A stretch of 64,000 nt of DNA, from assembly GCA_019022495.1 (NCBI GenBank), contig JAFEKR010000009.1:744001-808000 (forward strand), given 5' to 3'. Positions 35,184 to 45,533 of this stretch are shown here, piece by piece. Each line of letters begins with the position of its first letter. The first letter of the stretch is position 1. The notes beneath the pieces were generated by a model. The model did no database searches. It had not been told where the DNA came from and was given only the letters and a program-made list of their open reading frames with translations. Origin of the DNA: Epichloe hybrida (lineage: Eukaryota; Ascomycota; Sordariomycetes; Hypocreales; Clavicipitaceae). A program made the position numbers and the translations under genes.

Positions 35184-37649
35184 ATGGATCGTGTGCAAGT
35201 ATCTACCGAACTCCACCGGATGATGGGCCCAGGATCGCCCTTCGTCGGAGGCACAGACGGCAACAAGTATCGTTTTACTGTCATCACCGACGGTGTGCTA
35301 AGGTACGAGTGGGCTCCAGATGGCAAGTTCGAAGACCGGCCGTCGGCATTTGCAGTACAAAGGGACCAAGCGACGGTACCAAGTTACCGCTTGAAGGAGA
35401 CCAACGACTCGTTGGAAATCATCACATCACGCTTCCATGTCACGTACAACAAGCAAGCCTTCAGTGCCCATGGCCTCTTCGCCGGGGTTCGTGGCTTCAC
35501 AGGCTCAACTTGGCGATATGGGCAGAGGGGTGGCACACTCGGGGGCACTTATCGGACTCTCGACACGGTCGACGGCCGTGTGGACATGGACCATGGCGTC
35601 ACCTCTCGGGATGGCTTCGCATGCATCGACGATTCCCACACCATGCTCTTCACCGAGGAGGGCTTCATTGCACCAAGACAGCCTGGGAAAGGCCGTGTAG
35701 ATGGATATCTGTTCTGCTATGGACACGACTACCGCGAAGCTGTCCGTGCGTTGTACAGGGTTTCGGGACCGCAGCCACTGTTGCCGCGTTGGACGCTCGG
35801 CAATTGGTGGAGCCGCTACTACGAGTACACGGCGGACACGTACCTCGAGCTCGTGGACAACTTCGAAGCAAATCGCATACCTCTTTCCGTTGGTGTTTTA
35901 GACATGGACTGGCATCTTGTCCGGGATCCTCGCGTCAAGGCTGCCGGCGTGACCGGGTGGACCGGCTACACGTGGAATCGAGACTTGTTTCCTGATCCTC
36001 CAGCATTCGTCAAGGAGCTTCATCGCCGGAAACTAAAGATGTCGCTCAATGAGCATCCTGCAGAAGGCGTTGCCAACTATGAAGACGTGTATGCCTCCAT
36101 GGCGAAGGCCCTGAATTGCGATGCATCCAATCAAGAAACGATTCCCTTTGACTGCACTGATCAGAAGTTCCTCGACGCGTACTTTGATATTCCCATCAAA
36201 CATCTTGATGATGATGGCGTGGACTTCTGGTGGATTGACTGGCAGCAAGGCCCGTTCTCTCGCCTGCCGGGCGTGGATCCGCTATGGGTTCTCAACCACT
36301 TCCACTATCTGCACAATGAGCAGCTTCAATCTGAGAGAAAACCCAGCGAGGGCGGCGGTAGCCGGCCCGTCATCTTCTCCCGGTACGGCGGTCCGGGCAG
36401 CCATCGATATCCCGTCGGGTTCTCGGGCGACACCGTCACGACATGGGCCTCGCTCCAATTTCAACCAGAGTTCACAGCTACGGCGAGCAACATCGGGTAC
36501 GGTTGGTGGAGTCACGACATCGGTGGCCACATGTACGGCATTCGAGATGATGACTTGACCACTCGCTGGGTGCAGTTGGGCGTCTTCTCTCCCATCATGA
36601 GGCTACACTCCACCAAGAACAAATGGGTGTGCAAAGAGCCGTGGAAACTGCCCGCTGGCTCTGGCAAGGGCCCTCGCGACGTCGTGACAAGGTTTATGCG
36701 ATTGAGGCATCGTCTGATTCCATACTTGCATACCATGAATGCCCGCGCGGCGGGGCAAGGGTCTCCGTTGATCCAGCCCATGTACTGGGAATATCCGGAA
36801 CGCGACGAAGCTTATCAGGTGCCGAACCAGTACTTGTTCGGTACAGAAATGATGGTCGCACCAATCACGTCGCCGCAGAATCCAGCGACAAAAACCGGGA
36901 AAGTCAAGGCTTGGTTGCCCCCGGGTCGATATGTCGACTATTTCACAGGTGTGGTGTACGAGGGTGATCGCTTCATGTGGCTGAATCGTACGTTGGACAA
37001 GGCACCCGTGCTGCTGAAGCAAGGTGCGATTGTCCCGCTTGATGCCAACCCGGAGCCCGGCAATGGCGCGGCGAACCCAGATGGCCTTGAAGTCGTGGTT
37101 GTGGTTGGCGCAGACGGCAAGTTCGACTTGCTGGAAGAAGACGAGACGGACAATGACGAGTGCCGACCCCCCAGCAAGTCCGTTTCGTGGCTCAAATCAT
37201 CCATCACATTCACCCAGGCAACAGGAACCGTGAGCATCTCACCGTCTGGCGAGGGCAGGTCGCCCAGGGCGCGAGATTGGACTGTCCGTCTTCTGGGTTA
37301 CGGAGGAAAGACAGGCTCCGTAATGACCGGGGACGCCGGGCGTGACACGGAATATTGCGCGACTACCAAGGAGTTGCTCGTTCATCTGGGCAAGATACCT
37401 CCCGGGGGAGAGGGAACGGTTCTGCTGGGAAGCAATCCGCAATTGGCCAGCAATGATGCATCGTCCATGGCAGACGCGATTGTGTTTGATGCGCTGATTC
37501 CGTACGAGACGAAGGATGCAGTCGACAGAATCATGAGCCCCGAAGATGTGCCGTGCACGATTCGGGCGACGCAGGTGGATGCCACGGAAATGGATCCTGA
37601 TCTGCGGCTCGTGTTGAAGGAGTTGCTGCTGGCGGACGGAAGGGGATGA
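35184..37649 (+). CDS. Glycoside hydrolase family 31 alpha-glycosidase, intracellular
   Basis: A single-exon gene of 821 residues. An N-terminal beta-sandwich (about 1-200) is followed by the GH31 (beta/alpha)8 barrel: PRWTLGNWWSRYYEY, then VGVLDMDWH, FPDPPAFVKELHRRKLKMSL and VDFWWIDWQQG. The probable nucleophile is Asp352 (codon 36237-36239). GFSGDTVTTW holds the probable acid/base Asp416 (36429-36431), and SHDIGGHMYG closes the site. A C-terminal DUF5110-like sandwich follows. No signal peptide is visible, so an intracellular enzyme is likely. The family acts on alpha-glucosides or alpha-xylosides; WIDWQQ instead of the common WIDMNE marks a divergent subgroup, so substrate is not assigned. 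An intronless gene beside a transposon could have been acquired horizontally, but that is only a hypothesis. Confidence 0.9.
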   Translation: MDRVQVSTELHRMMGPGSPFVGGTDGNKYRFTVITDGVLRYEWAPDGKFEDRPSAFAVQRDQATVPSYRLKETNDSLEIITSRFHVTYNKQAFSAHGLFAGVRGFTGSTWRYGQRGGTLGGTYRTLDTVDGRVDMDHGVTSRDGFACIDDSHTMLFTEEGFIAPRQPGKGRVDGYLFCYGHDYREAVRALYRVSGPQPLLPRWTLGNWWSRYYEYTADTYLELVDNFEANRIPLSVGVLDMDWHLVRDPRVKAAGVTGWTGYTWNRDLFPDPPAFVKELHRRKLKMSLNEHPAEGVANYEDVYASMAKALNCDASNQETIPFDCTDQKFLDAYFDIPIKHLDDDGVDFWWIDWQQGPFSRLPGVDPLWVLNHFHYLHNEQLQSERKPSEGGGSRPVIFSRYGGPGSHRYPVGFSGDTVTTWASLQFQPEFTATASNIGYGWWSHDIGGHMYGIRDDDLTTRWVQLGVFSPIMRLHSTKNKWVCKEPWKLPAGSGKGPRDVVTRFMRLRHRLIPYLHTMNARAAGQGSPLIQPMYWEYPERDEAYQVPNQYLFGTEMMVAPITSPQNPATKTGKVKAWLPPGRYVDYFTGVVYEGDRFMWLNRTLDKAPVLLKQGAIVPLDANPEPGNGAANPDGLEVVVVVGADGKFDLLEEDETDNDECRPPSKSVSWLKSSITFTQATGTVSISPSGEGRSPRARDWTVRLLGYGGKTGSVMTGDAGRDTEYCATTKELLVHLGKIPPGGEGTVLLGSNPQLASNDASSMADAIVFDALIPYETKDAVDRIMSPEDVPCTIRATQVDATEMDPDLRLVLKELLLADGRG

Positions 37650-38153
37650 AAGAGCAATAAGATGAATCATTTAGTGGAGGATTTCTCTGCGCCGTTTGTG
37701 TTCACGGAGCATGATGCATGATGCATGATGCTGGCCAGAGTCGACACTGCAGCGGGTCCCTACGCCCGGCGTCATGCTGGACTTGTGCACACTGTGAACA
37801 CTGGACACTGTACAGCGATTGTGATCTGCTCCGGGCCAAGGTGTAAAATAACGAGGGGTAACCCTGGGTAACCTACGGGCTAGTACTGGGTAGAACCAAA
37901 CCATCGGGTCCTTTATTAGGGTCTAGGCTCCTAGTGTACAGCCCACTGAAGAACCCAGCAATCTGGGTTGCCCATTACCCATAACCAACCCATTACCCAT
38001 TACATTAGCGCCTGGGTATAGGTGCCCTTGGGTATATTGGGTATCCCCCTGTTCAGCATGGGTACCCATGGGCCACCAACATTCTCCACCCTCCTCCGGG
38101 CGACCACTTGTCAGACTTCACATCTGACCTGAAGCTGTCCATCGTCGATAATC
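37650..38153. other. Intergenic with ACCCAT/GGGTA motif cluster
   Basis: Contains an ATGATGC triplication near 37710-37730. From about 37,850 to 38,075 there is a dense cluster of GGGTAACC, ACCCATTACCC and GGGTA words, including the perfect hairpin AACCCAG-CAAT-CTGGGTT near 37954-37971. It is too short and frame-poor to be coding. The peptidase promoter lies here. Confidence 0.5.
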
Positions 38154-39884
38154 ATGGCCCTACGCAAAATCTTCGTGGCCATCGCTCTAGCAGGTGCTCA
38201 GACAGCTGCTCTGAGTCCCGGTGGGCCAAGGCTACCGGTCAAACGAGGGACCCCAGTTACAGGTGATGGAGAGGAATGGGATCTCGTCACCAACGCGGAT
38301 TCCAAAGTCAAAGTCAAGGCGTACAATTTATCGGTGCCCATTGACCACTTTCACAACGACACCAAGTACGAGCCTCATTCTGACGGATTCTACAACCTTC
38401 GCTACTGGGTTGACACCTCCCACTACAAGGAGGGCGGTCCCGTCATCATCTTGCACTCGGGAGAATCCGACTCCGAGGACCGCCTGCGTTTTCTCGAGCA
38501 TGGCATCGGCTCAGTCCTCACAAGGGCTACCAGTGGTGTCGGCATTGTCTTGGAGCACCGTTACTATGGCACCAGCTACCCTACCGAGGAAACTGATACC
38601 GAAAGTTATCGGTTCCTCACTACCGACCAGGCTCTCGCCGACACGGCATACTTTTCCAAGAACCTCAAGGTCCCAGGGCTGGAACAGCACAATCTCACAG
38701 CTTCCGGGGCCCCTCACATTCTTTACGGAGGCTCCTACGCCGGCGGCCTTGTGGCTCTCGCCCGCAAGCTCTACCCGGAGGTTTTCTGGGGAGCCATCTC
38801 TTCTTCTGGTGTCACGGCAGCCATCGACGACTTCTGGCAATACACTGAAGCAGCTCGCCACTTTGCTCCGGGGCACTGCTCGCCCACCAATCAGAAGCTG
38901 ATTCACATCATTGACAAGCAGCTGCTCAGCGGCGATGCAATGAAGGAGGATGAGATCAAGTCCCTCTTCGGGCTGCGCCAACTGTGGAAAGATGAGTTCG
39001 CCAGTGTCCTCATGGGCACTCAGGACGCTCTGCAGGCCACGAATTGGGATCCCGCAGAGGACAGCACAACCCTTGGTATATTCTGTGCGGTCATCTCCTC
39101 CGATGCTGCGCTCTTCTCCAGCACCACGCACTTGCGATCGCGTGTGCGTAGTGTTGTGCAAGCAGCCGGGTACCCTCCTGAGCCGCTGACATCCCGCATG
39201 CTCAATTTTATTGGATTCATCAGAGACTCGGTAAAGGATCTAAAGAATCAGGGTTCATGCAAAGACAAGAAAAATCTTCGCGAATGCCTGTCGATGCGTT
39301 TGGTCGAGGACGATCCGCGTCATTCCGAGACCCGCAGCTGGTTATACCAGACTTGCACTGAGTCAGTAGATGTGCCCGTTTTATTTTTCATTTGCTTTCC
39401 TTTTTTTTTTTCGCAGCTAACAAAGCTCAGGTGGGGATACTTTGTGAATGGAGCATCTACTCCCAAAGACCGTCTTCCTATGATATCACGAGCCCTCGGC
39501 CTCGAATACAGCTCGTGCCGCTGCAAAACGGCATTCAATATCACCACTCGTCCTGACGTCAACATCATTAACCAGCATGGCGGCTTCCACTTCAGCTATC
39601 CTCGCCTCGCCATTATTGACGGGAAGCAAGATCCATGGCGGGCCGCGGGGTCTCATGCTATCGGCTTGCCGGACAGGAAGTCGACGCCTTCCGAACCTTT
39701 TGAGTTGATCGATTGGGGTGTGCACCACTGGGACGAAAATGGACTAAGCGATGATGCTGTGAAAGAGCCGGGCTTGCCACCCCAGCAGGTCGTTGACATG
39801 CAGCAAAAAGAGGTTGACATTGTCATCAACTGGCTCAAGGAGTTCAATGAGCTCAAAGGAAAACAAGAGCATTTCGATCTCTGA
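38154..39884 (+). CDS. Secreted serine peptidase, family S28
   Basis: Exons 38154-39365 and 39417-39884, 559 residues. An N-terminal signal peptide (MALRKIFVAIALAGAQTAA, cleavage about residue 20) and a short pro-like KRG segment precede the alpha/beta-hydrolase core. Catalytic serine is in GGSYAGG (near 38730). Aspartate is in IIDGKQDPW (near 39613) and histidine in WGVHHWDENG (near 39716). The family cleaves after proline in acid conditions (prolyl carboxypeptidase and fungal S28 types). The 51-nt intron (39366-39416) is a multiple of three and has no stop, so unspliced message would insert 17 hydrophobic residues. The join restores TES-LTKLRWGYF, close to the usual family C-T-x-WGYF. Probably used in extracellular protein digestion. 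Confidence 0.88.
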   Translation: MALRKIFVAIALAGAQTAALSPGGPRLPVKRGTPVTGDGEEWDLVTNADSKVKVKAYNLSVPIDHFHNDTKYEPHSDGFYNLRYWVDTSHYKEGGPVIILHSGESDSEDRLRFLEHGIGSVLTRATSGVGIVLEHRYYGTSYPTEETDTESYRFLTTDQALADTAYFSKNLKVPGLEQHNLTASGAPHILYGGSYAGGLVALARKLYPEVFWGAISSSGVTAAIDDFWQYTEAARHFAPGHCSPTNQKLIHIIDKQLLSGDAMKEDEIKSLFGLRQLWKDEFASVLMGTQDALQATNWDPAEDSTTLGIFCAVISSDAALFSSTTHLRSRVRSVVQAAGYPPEPLTSRMLNFIGFIRDSVKDLKNQGSCKDKKNLRECLSMRLVEDDPRHSETRSWLYQTCTESVDVPVLFFICFPFFFSQLTKLRWGYFVNGASTPKDRLPMISRALGLEYSSCRCKTAFNITTRPDVNIINQHGGFHFSYPRLAIIDGKQDPWRAAGSHAIGLPDRKSTPSEPFELIDWGVHHWDENGLSDDAVKEPGLPPQQVVDMQQKEVDIVINWLKEFNELKGKQEHFDL

Positions 39885-41843
39885 TTAAGAGATGGGGTCT
39901 AGAAGATGGGGAATAGACAAGACAGCATAGACAGCATAGACACAGCATCCCAGCGTACACATGACGTAACATTTCACCATGGAAACTTTTCTTCTCTCAT
40001 CTTACATGTGACCATTCGTTGGTCATTTCTACAACATCCCTAAACATTAATTTCTTTAGGGAACTTTGGGGAAAGGGGATGAAAAGAAGGCAAGGCCACC
40101 TGACCCGCACAATAGTCTATGGACATTCTCGCCAACCCCGGCGCATCACCAAGTTTATCCAAAGAAAGGAGGTTGTTGAGAAGCAACATTTTTTTCCTGT
40201 TCCCTCTAAAGCGGGAAAATCTCGCGTGAGGTCTGGAAACTTGTTTTTGGCCTAGTGGTTTCTCTTCAGGTTATGAGCCCGCTAACCATGAAAATTTTCG
40301 GAAAAATTTCCACCCCTCTCGGAGAACCGGTCTGAAGACCAAAGCCTAAGGAGATCATAGCCAGGCTTCATTTAGAAATGCCAACTTGTTGGGGTGTGAT
40401 CCACGAGAACTCTGCGAAGTACATACGCAGCTGGTATGTGGATCTGTACAGTCTGAGCTTGCATCTTGTGGCATTTTTTTCACCGCCTCTATATCTGAAG
40501 CCCCCTATGGACTGCTTTCTATTCATTGGCACTGGTTGAATAATTTGATCTAACTTGTAATTTACAAGCAAATACCTTGTAATTTGAATATTGATTGATA
40601 TCATGCCCCAGCCACCCCTCATAGTCAAAGATGATCACCTTCTTCTTCAACAACAGGGGTAAGGTACTCAATAAGAGGTTGAAATCCCCAAGAAAGGTCG
40701 TCATGGTGCTCTGCCAACTTTGCCGTAATGCTCTCTTGCTTAGTTTGCAGGGCAATTTACTCCCTGCAAATTTATGAGCCAAAAAAACAGCAGAATTCCC
40801 CGCATTCTTAGCATCTAATCCGATTGCAGGCATTTATTACGCACCCCTTGCTAGTGCAATACATCATGAACAGGGAAAACAGGGATTAATATGAAGTGGA
40901 CTTAATGCCATGAACTTTTATGCAAATTTGCTGCTCAAAATGGCTAGTACGTCCTTTGTGCATTTTAGTGCACTCTACTAACTTGGCAGAAGTTTTCGTG
41001 GACTATACCCTTGCGGGCAAGTCAATTTCCCCTTCTTTCCGTGTTAGTTGGCCGTTCATAATCAGTAAGATGTGTGTTTTTTTCAACGTGTTTTTTTCCG
41101 ATTGAAACTATTGACAATATCTTTGAGGGTCTCGTGGCTGCCCCTACTCCTACTGACAGCCCTGGAGAAAAAGAAGATAAAGAAAAAAAGGATTTAGCGG
41201 CATTAGACGGGGAGGGGGATGAGAGCCATTAACAGGGCCAATAGTACTTGGTGCAGGGTCAAAAACCAGCTTGTCGGTCCGGTGGGAAATTGGTTTGCCA
41301 GCTTGGGTACTCCGCATACCTGCTCCGTTGGTCATGGGCTGATTCCGAAGTGACGGAATGAAGTGGCTGGGTGCCACTGGGTGGTCATGCAATGGTTCGG
41401 AAACCGGTTTCTTAGCCCCTAATAGCAGATTAGATTCATCTTATCTGATGTGGGCCTTAATGACTTGGTCCTGGAACTTGTCCCCGCTGATTCGCATCTT
41501 GGTAACTGATTGATTGACTTTGCACGTACATGCAGTAATTTCCCAATATATATGTATAAACCGGTAGGTATATTATATACAGTAGCCAGTACGCGCGGCG
41601 TGAGGTTATCTGACTCATACCATATCCTGCCTGAGGCCTGACCACTTGTCAAAGGGATCTCCGAGCTTCTCTGAGCTTCGTCCGAATGTCAACAAAAACT
41701 ATATATATTCGACAAGAGGCCTGTGAGCCGATTGCCTTATTGCCCTTCTTGTGTCACACCACAACAACAACTCAAAATACCAATCTTTCTGCCTCTGAAC
41801 AAAATCACAATATTACAAGCTTCCAAGACTCAACATCGCAACC
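39885..41843. other. Intergenic, about 2 kb without a supported gene
   Basis: Several frames of 60-105 codons exist on both strands but none has a start context, codon pattern or motif I can support. AT content rises between 40,370 and 41,100. A TATA-like TATATATATTC near 41,700 probably belongs to the small secreted-protein gene at 41844. Confidence 0.5.
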
Positions 41844-42110
41844 ATGAAGATCGAAATCATAGCAGCAATCCTCTCTTGCGCCTCTGCCGTCGTTGCAGCC
41901 CCTCTCGAAACTCCCGGAACTCGTTCAACTTCAAGAATCCTCCGCCGCCTCACACCTGGCGTCGCAGCCTGTAAAATTCTTCAGTTCTCCCATATCAAGG
42001 CACCCGATGGCTGTAAGCCTTGCAAGGGCGCTTGCGAAGAGGACACAGAGTGGGCACAGATTGGGGAAATGGAAGGAATGGAAGTGATGGATTTTAATAC
42101 AAGTTCTTAG
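41844..42110 (+). CDS. Small secreted protein, 88 residues
   Basis: The start sits in a good fungal context (AACCATGAAG) after a pyrimidine- and CAA-rich leader and an upstream TATA-like box. The first 19 residues (MKIEIIAAILSCASAVVAA) form a clear signal peptide. The mature part has an arginine-rich patch (RILRRL) and four cysteines, three of them in GCKPCKGAC, then an acidic tail. No family is recognised. Such short secreted cysteine-containing proteins are often effector candidates in plant- or insect-associated fungi, but the sequence alone does not show that. An unseen 3' intron could change the C-terminus. Confidence 0.55.
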   Translation: MKIEIIAAILSCASAVVAAPLETPGTRSTSRILRRLTPGVAACKILQFSHIKAPDGCKPCKGACEEDTEWAQIGEMEGMEVMDFNTSS

Positions 42111-42899
42111 TATCGAGTATACCAACGATGTGGAAATGTCGCTTCAGAAGTTCAGATACAATACACCCGAAAGTTGCCGTTGCCGTTGCCGTTGCCGCGC
42201 ATGGCCCAATGTGAAGCTATACAGACCTGCCGTGCCTGTATCTGCATCCGTAGTTTTACCGTGCCTTGTCAGACCCCCAGCCGTCCCACCCCTGCAATTT
42301 CTCCACCACATTGACGGACAAGAGGCGGCAGGCGAGGCGGCAAGAGGCGAGGGGGTGGCGCCATCGCGAAATTTGCCGAAGTTTCCCCGTCTTAGCGATG
42401 CAACGTCAAGACTCAAGTTTGACAACTTTCAACTTTCTAACTTTCTACCATCGCATCGCAACATCACCGCCCGGACCCACCTGCTTTCACACCAACTTAG
42501 CAGCCATTGTGTGTGATAATAAAATGAACAGTTGACAGCAAGCTCGATACGAGATACTCGCATCTGCGACTAGCCAGCCTTGCATGTGTCCAATCGGCCA
42601 TGTCCCCATCCGTCTCGATGCCGACCTCATTGCGCAAGTGAGTGTGTGGGCGAGCAGTGGGCACCAATCCGACGCTCGTCGACTTGTGTCAGACAGTGTA
42701 TTGGACCAACAAAGATGTACCGAGTACGGGAGTATGCTTGCTGCCTTGCAATGCCACCCTGAACGTTTTTGCCCTCCTCATCTTGTCACGCAGCTAGGCC
42801 AAACGGCCAAAAACGGAGTGCGCACCCCTAATAGCAGCTGCGATAACTGAGCATACATATGCTCAACATCATCTGGCTGTTGGATGGTTCCAGCCAACC
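42111..42899. other. Intergenic with short hexamer repeat
   Basis: Contains a CCGTTG microsatellite (42175-42202). Open frames of 80-130 codons cross it on both strands but are created by the repeat and by GC-rich sequence. No gene is supported. Confidence 0.5.
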
Positions 42900-43221
42900 A
42901 GCCTCAATGGCCCCGTACGAGTTCCCTTGTTTCATCGTCACCGTCGACAAGTCGAGCCCCGACAAGGCGGCCGGAGCATCCTACTTCGGCTAGGTGACCC
43001 CCCTCCATCTCATCCATCTTACAAATCTGACATCCTCGCCGGCGATAAGGGCAAGACCTGCACGCTAGTCTTCCTCCTTCTTCCCCGACCAGTCTCAGCT
43101 CGACATCTCGTCATACACCTTCTCAGGCGACGGCAAGATCGACTTCTCCCTGCTCAATGGTCCTGCCAGCACCAGCACCAACAACAAGCCGGGCAAGAAG
43201 TTGTACATCACAAAGTGCTAA
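42900..43221 (+). pseudogene. But2-domain-like secreted protein relic
   Basis: A first frame from ATG 42907 reads FPCFIVTVDKSSPDKAAGASYFG and stops at TAG 42991-42993. A second frame gives DKGKTCTLVFL. After a shift of one base, a third reads FPDQSQLDISSYTFSGDGKIDF and ends TKC at TAA 43219-43221. The order (VDKS-P-DKA...YFG, then KTC-L-FLFP-Q, then SSYTFSG-G-ID) matches what I know of fungal proteins with a But2 C-terminal (ubiquitin-3-binding-like) domain. These are mostly secreted and of unknown role. One stop and at least one frame shift make it a pseudogene unless unseen introns repair it. Confidence 0.55.
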
Positions 43222-44435
43222 GCGTGTAGTGAGAGGGCGACAAGAGTCATGACTCACTCAGTCGGGCATAGCACCAAACCCTTGGCACACTGGTATCCAG
43301 AGTTCATGGCGTGTGAGGCGCATGACGATATTACGAGTCCACGAGTGTGGAATCATGAATCTATACCGTGGGTTTTTTTGTTCTTACAATAGCTCAAGTG
43401 TTGATATGAGAAGTGAAGCAGAGTATATCCATGTTCATTTGATGAAATGATCAATGACATCATGGTTTCCACCCAATACTTGTCTTGACTTCCCCATCAA
43501 TCCTTTCCTGAGGCAATTTTTTTTTTGAGAGTGAACCGCCTCTTGAAACAGCTCTCGCGTACTCTGTCTTTGATCAGACGCAAAGATTCAACTATGCGTC
43601 AACTCTCCTCAATCAATTGATCAAGACGCTTTACTTACAGCATGGTATGATTGCTCATGAGCACGCTGAAAGTTTAAAGTTTCTGTTCGCAAACTCACGC
43701 ATGTATAGTAAGCCTTTCATGCAAGTCTTGAAGTCTAAATGAGGGAGGGCACATGGACACAAGTGTGATATCTGCAAGCCACAAGTTCACAAGTGCGACT
43801 TGAAAGAGTCCTACCAAGTGGGGGGGGGTGTTCTTCACCTACCTAATCGGGCACCAAGACTTCTTTTCGTCGACAAGGTGACGATGCTACATCAACAAGG
43901 TTCAAGGCGGGCGGAAGCTAGCTCTATGTCGTGGAAACTCTGGCGACGAAAGAGGAACCATCTTCAGCACTTGTGGTTCTTCCTCTTCAAATCAACCAGT
44001 CCCTTTCTTGTACGGAAACCGCCGGCTCCAAAGTCAAAACTTGTCATGGCTCTGACTCAAACAAGTAGATGTGCCTCCGGTATCTGAAGGGAAGGGGTCG
44101 AATTCGCATGTGACTCAATGCTTAGGTTGCTTGCTACACGAAGCGAACAATTGTCAGCGAGGCAGGATCGTTGTGGACATGTTATATAGTTCTCTCTAGG
44201 CTTCGTCTGGGCTTCTCCATTGTTGAGGAGATGCGAGCATTTAAAAAACACCGGTCTGATTACTCACTCTGCCCTGCCAGAGTGGTAATTTCCTGCAGAG
44301 CAAACTCGGCTGGCCGAAACCCCATACGCACCAACAATCGCACCAACAATCGCGTAGTGCCGTGCCGGCCTCGAGATTCAACAACCCCGAGAAAAAGACG
44401 TGAACCCGGGACGCCAGAGCGCACCTCCTCCACCG
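43222..44435. other. Intergenic, no supported gene
   Basis: One 95-codon frame (43800-44087) and a cysteine-containing alternate frame (for example KVQGGRKLALCRGNSGDERG near 43900-43960) are present. They lack a signal peptide and a clear start, so they may be scraps of a decayed secreted-protein gene. Nothing else is recognised. Confidence 0.4.
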
Positions 44436-45533
44436 ATGGGTATCCCAGAAATGACTCGATCGCTTACCATCCGAAAGCGCCAAAAGGCCAAGGCACCGCC
44501 TCCGCTGCCAGAGGATCTCATTCAGCCTGAAGAGCCCAGCCTAGTGGCAATACCATACGCCTCAACAGCGACGTCGAGTCCGCCCGTTCAGCTTGCGCCG
44601 GCGAGGATCCCGAACAGCCCCTCGACGTTATGCGTGAGCCCACCATCGGCAGCCAAGCCAATGTCATCATCATCCTCATCCATGTACCCCAGCTCGACAC
44701 ACTCGACACACTCGACACACTCGACCGTGCTGCCGGAGTCGGGTCACTCCAGCAATCTCTCTCCGTTTCCACCCCCGGGATCGGGATCGGGACGGGTCCG
44801 CCCATCTACAATGGCAGGCAGGAAACGCAGCTCGGTCCACGCAGCCACAGAAGCATGGGATGACGTCTACGGCGCCCCGGGACCGACGTACGAGGTTGAA
44901 GCTGAAAACGAACTGCCGGCCTACCTGGGTCCGCACATCATCGGCAGCGAGCGCGACGAAGATCAGCCCGCAGAGTTGTTCGCCACGCCGCCACCACGAC
45001 TCCATCAAGCAGTCGGGACCGGGTCCATCCATCCAGTTGCTTTCTCGTCCGGGAAAAACAGCCAGTGCGCTGAGACGGAGTCGGTGGTGACGACGCCGAG
45101 AAAAAAGAAGAAGCGCAGCTTCTGGGCCACGTTTCGGCTCGGCGGGAAACAAAGCGTCAAGTCTTCTTCGGGGGAAGAGCCTCCGCCCTTGCTGTCCGAA
45201 AACGCCACCACCAGACACAGTCGGCTGGATTCGAACACCGACACGCTCGTGACGGAGGAGTCGGCCGTCATGCCCGACGCTGCGTGTCCGTGGGAGGCAG
45301 TTCACGGCAATGGTATGCCAGCGAAGAAAACGAGCTGCGGTATAGACGTAGTTTCCAGGAAGCAGGACGAACGAGGAATATTGGATGCAGCAGAGGTGGT
45401 GGCAGGCAGTCGAGTTGATTCTCACGGATATGGATCGAACCAAGAGCTGTGCCACACCATCGTGGTAGAAATACCGGGGGACTCTCGTTTTGGAAATGAC
45501 TTCTGGGCACGGTTCCCGCGCCGATTTATCTGA
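44436..45533 (+). CDS. Hypothetical low-complexity protein, about 365 residues
   Basis: An open frame runs from ATG 44436 (MGIPEMTRSLTIRKRQ) to TGA 45531-45533. The frame remains open upstream to a GTG at 44400, so an earlier spliced start is possible. The product is rich in Pro, Ser and Thr. It has a basic patch near the N-terminus, an STHSTHSTHST repeat encoded by a 9-bp microsatellite (44694-44725), and a second basic patch with an aromatic motif (KKKKRSFWATFRLGGK, near 45100). No domain or membrane segment is recognised. Basic-aromatic patches could contact membranes or nucleic acid, but this is a guess. Confidence 0.6.
   Translation: MGIPEMTRSLTIRKRQKAKAPPPLPEDLIQPEEPSLVAIPYASTATSSPPVQLAPARIPNSPSTLCVSPPSAAKPMSSSSSSMYPSSTHSTHSTHSTVLPESGHSSNLSPFPPPGSGSGRVRPSTMAGRKRSSVHAATEAWDDVYGAPGPTYEVEAENELPAYLGPHIIGSERDEDQPAELFATPPPRLHQAVGTGSIHPVAFSSGKNSQCAETESVVTTPRKKKKRSFWATFRLGGKQSVKSSSGEEPPPLLSENATTRHSRLDSNTDTLVTEESAVMPDAACPWEAVHGNGMPAKKTSCGIDVVSRKQDERGILDAAEVVAGSRVDSHGYGSNQELCHTIVVEIPGDSRFGNDFWARFPRRFI

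Noticed and set aside
35309..35995. 228-codon overlapping frame in the GH31 gene
   Set aside because: Shadow of the GH31 coding strand, with no domain and biased composition.
38511..39161. 216-codon minus-strand frame in the S28 peptidase gene
   Set aside because: Antisense shadow of a well-supported coding sequence.
40368..40833. Two overlapping minus-strand frames of about 90-105 codons
   Set aside because: No signal, domain or splice logic; AT-rich intergenic sequence produces such frames by chance.
42130..42516. 128-codon frame downstream of the small secreted protein
   Set aside because: Depends on a CCGTTG microsatellite (RCRCRCR) and has a frame of equal quality on the other strand.
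44676..45455. 259-codon minus-strand frame opposite the low-complexity protein
   Set aside because: GC-rich antisense shadow; the plus frame has the longer uninterrupted reading and sensible patches.
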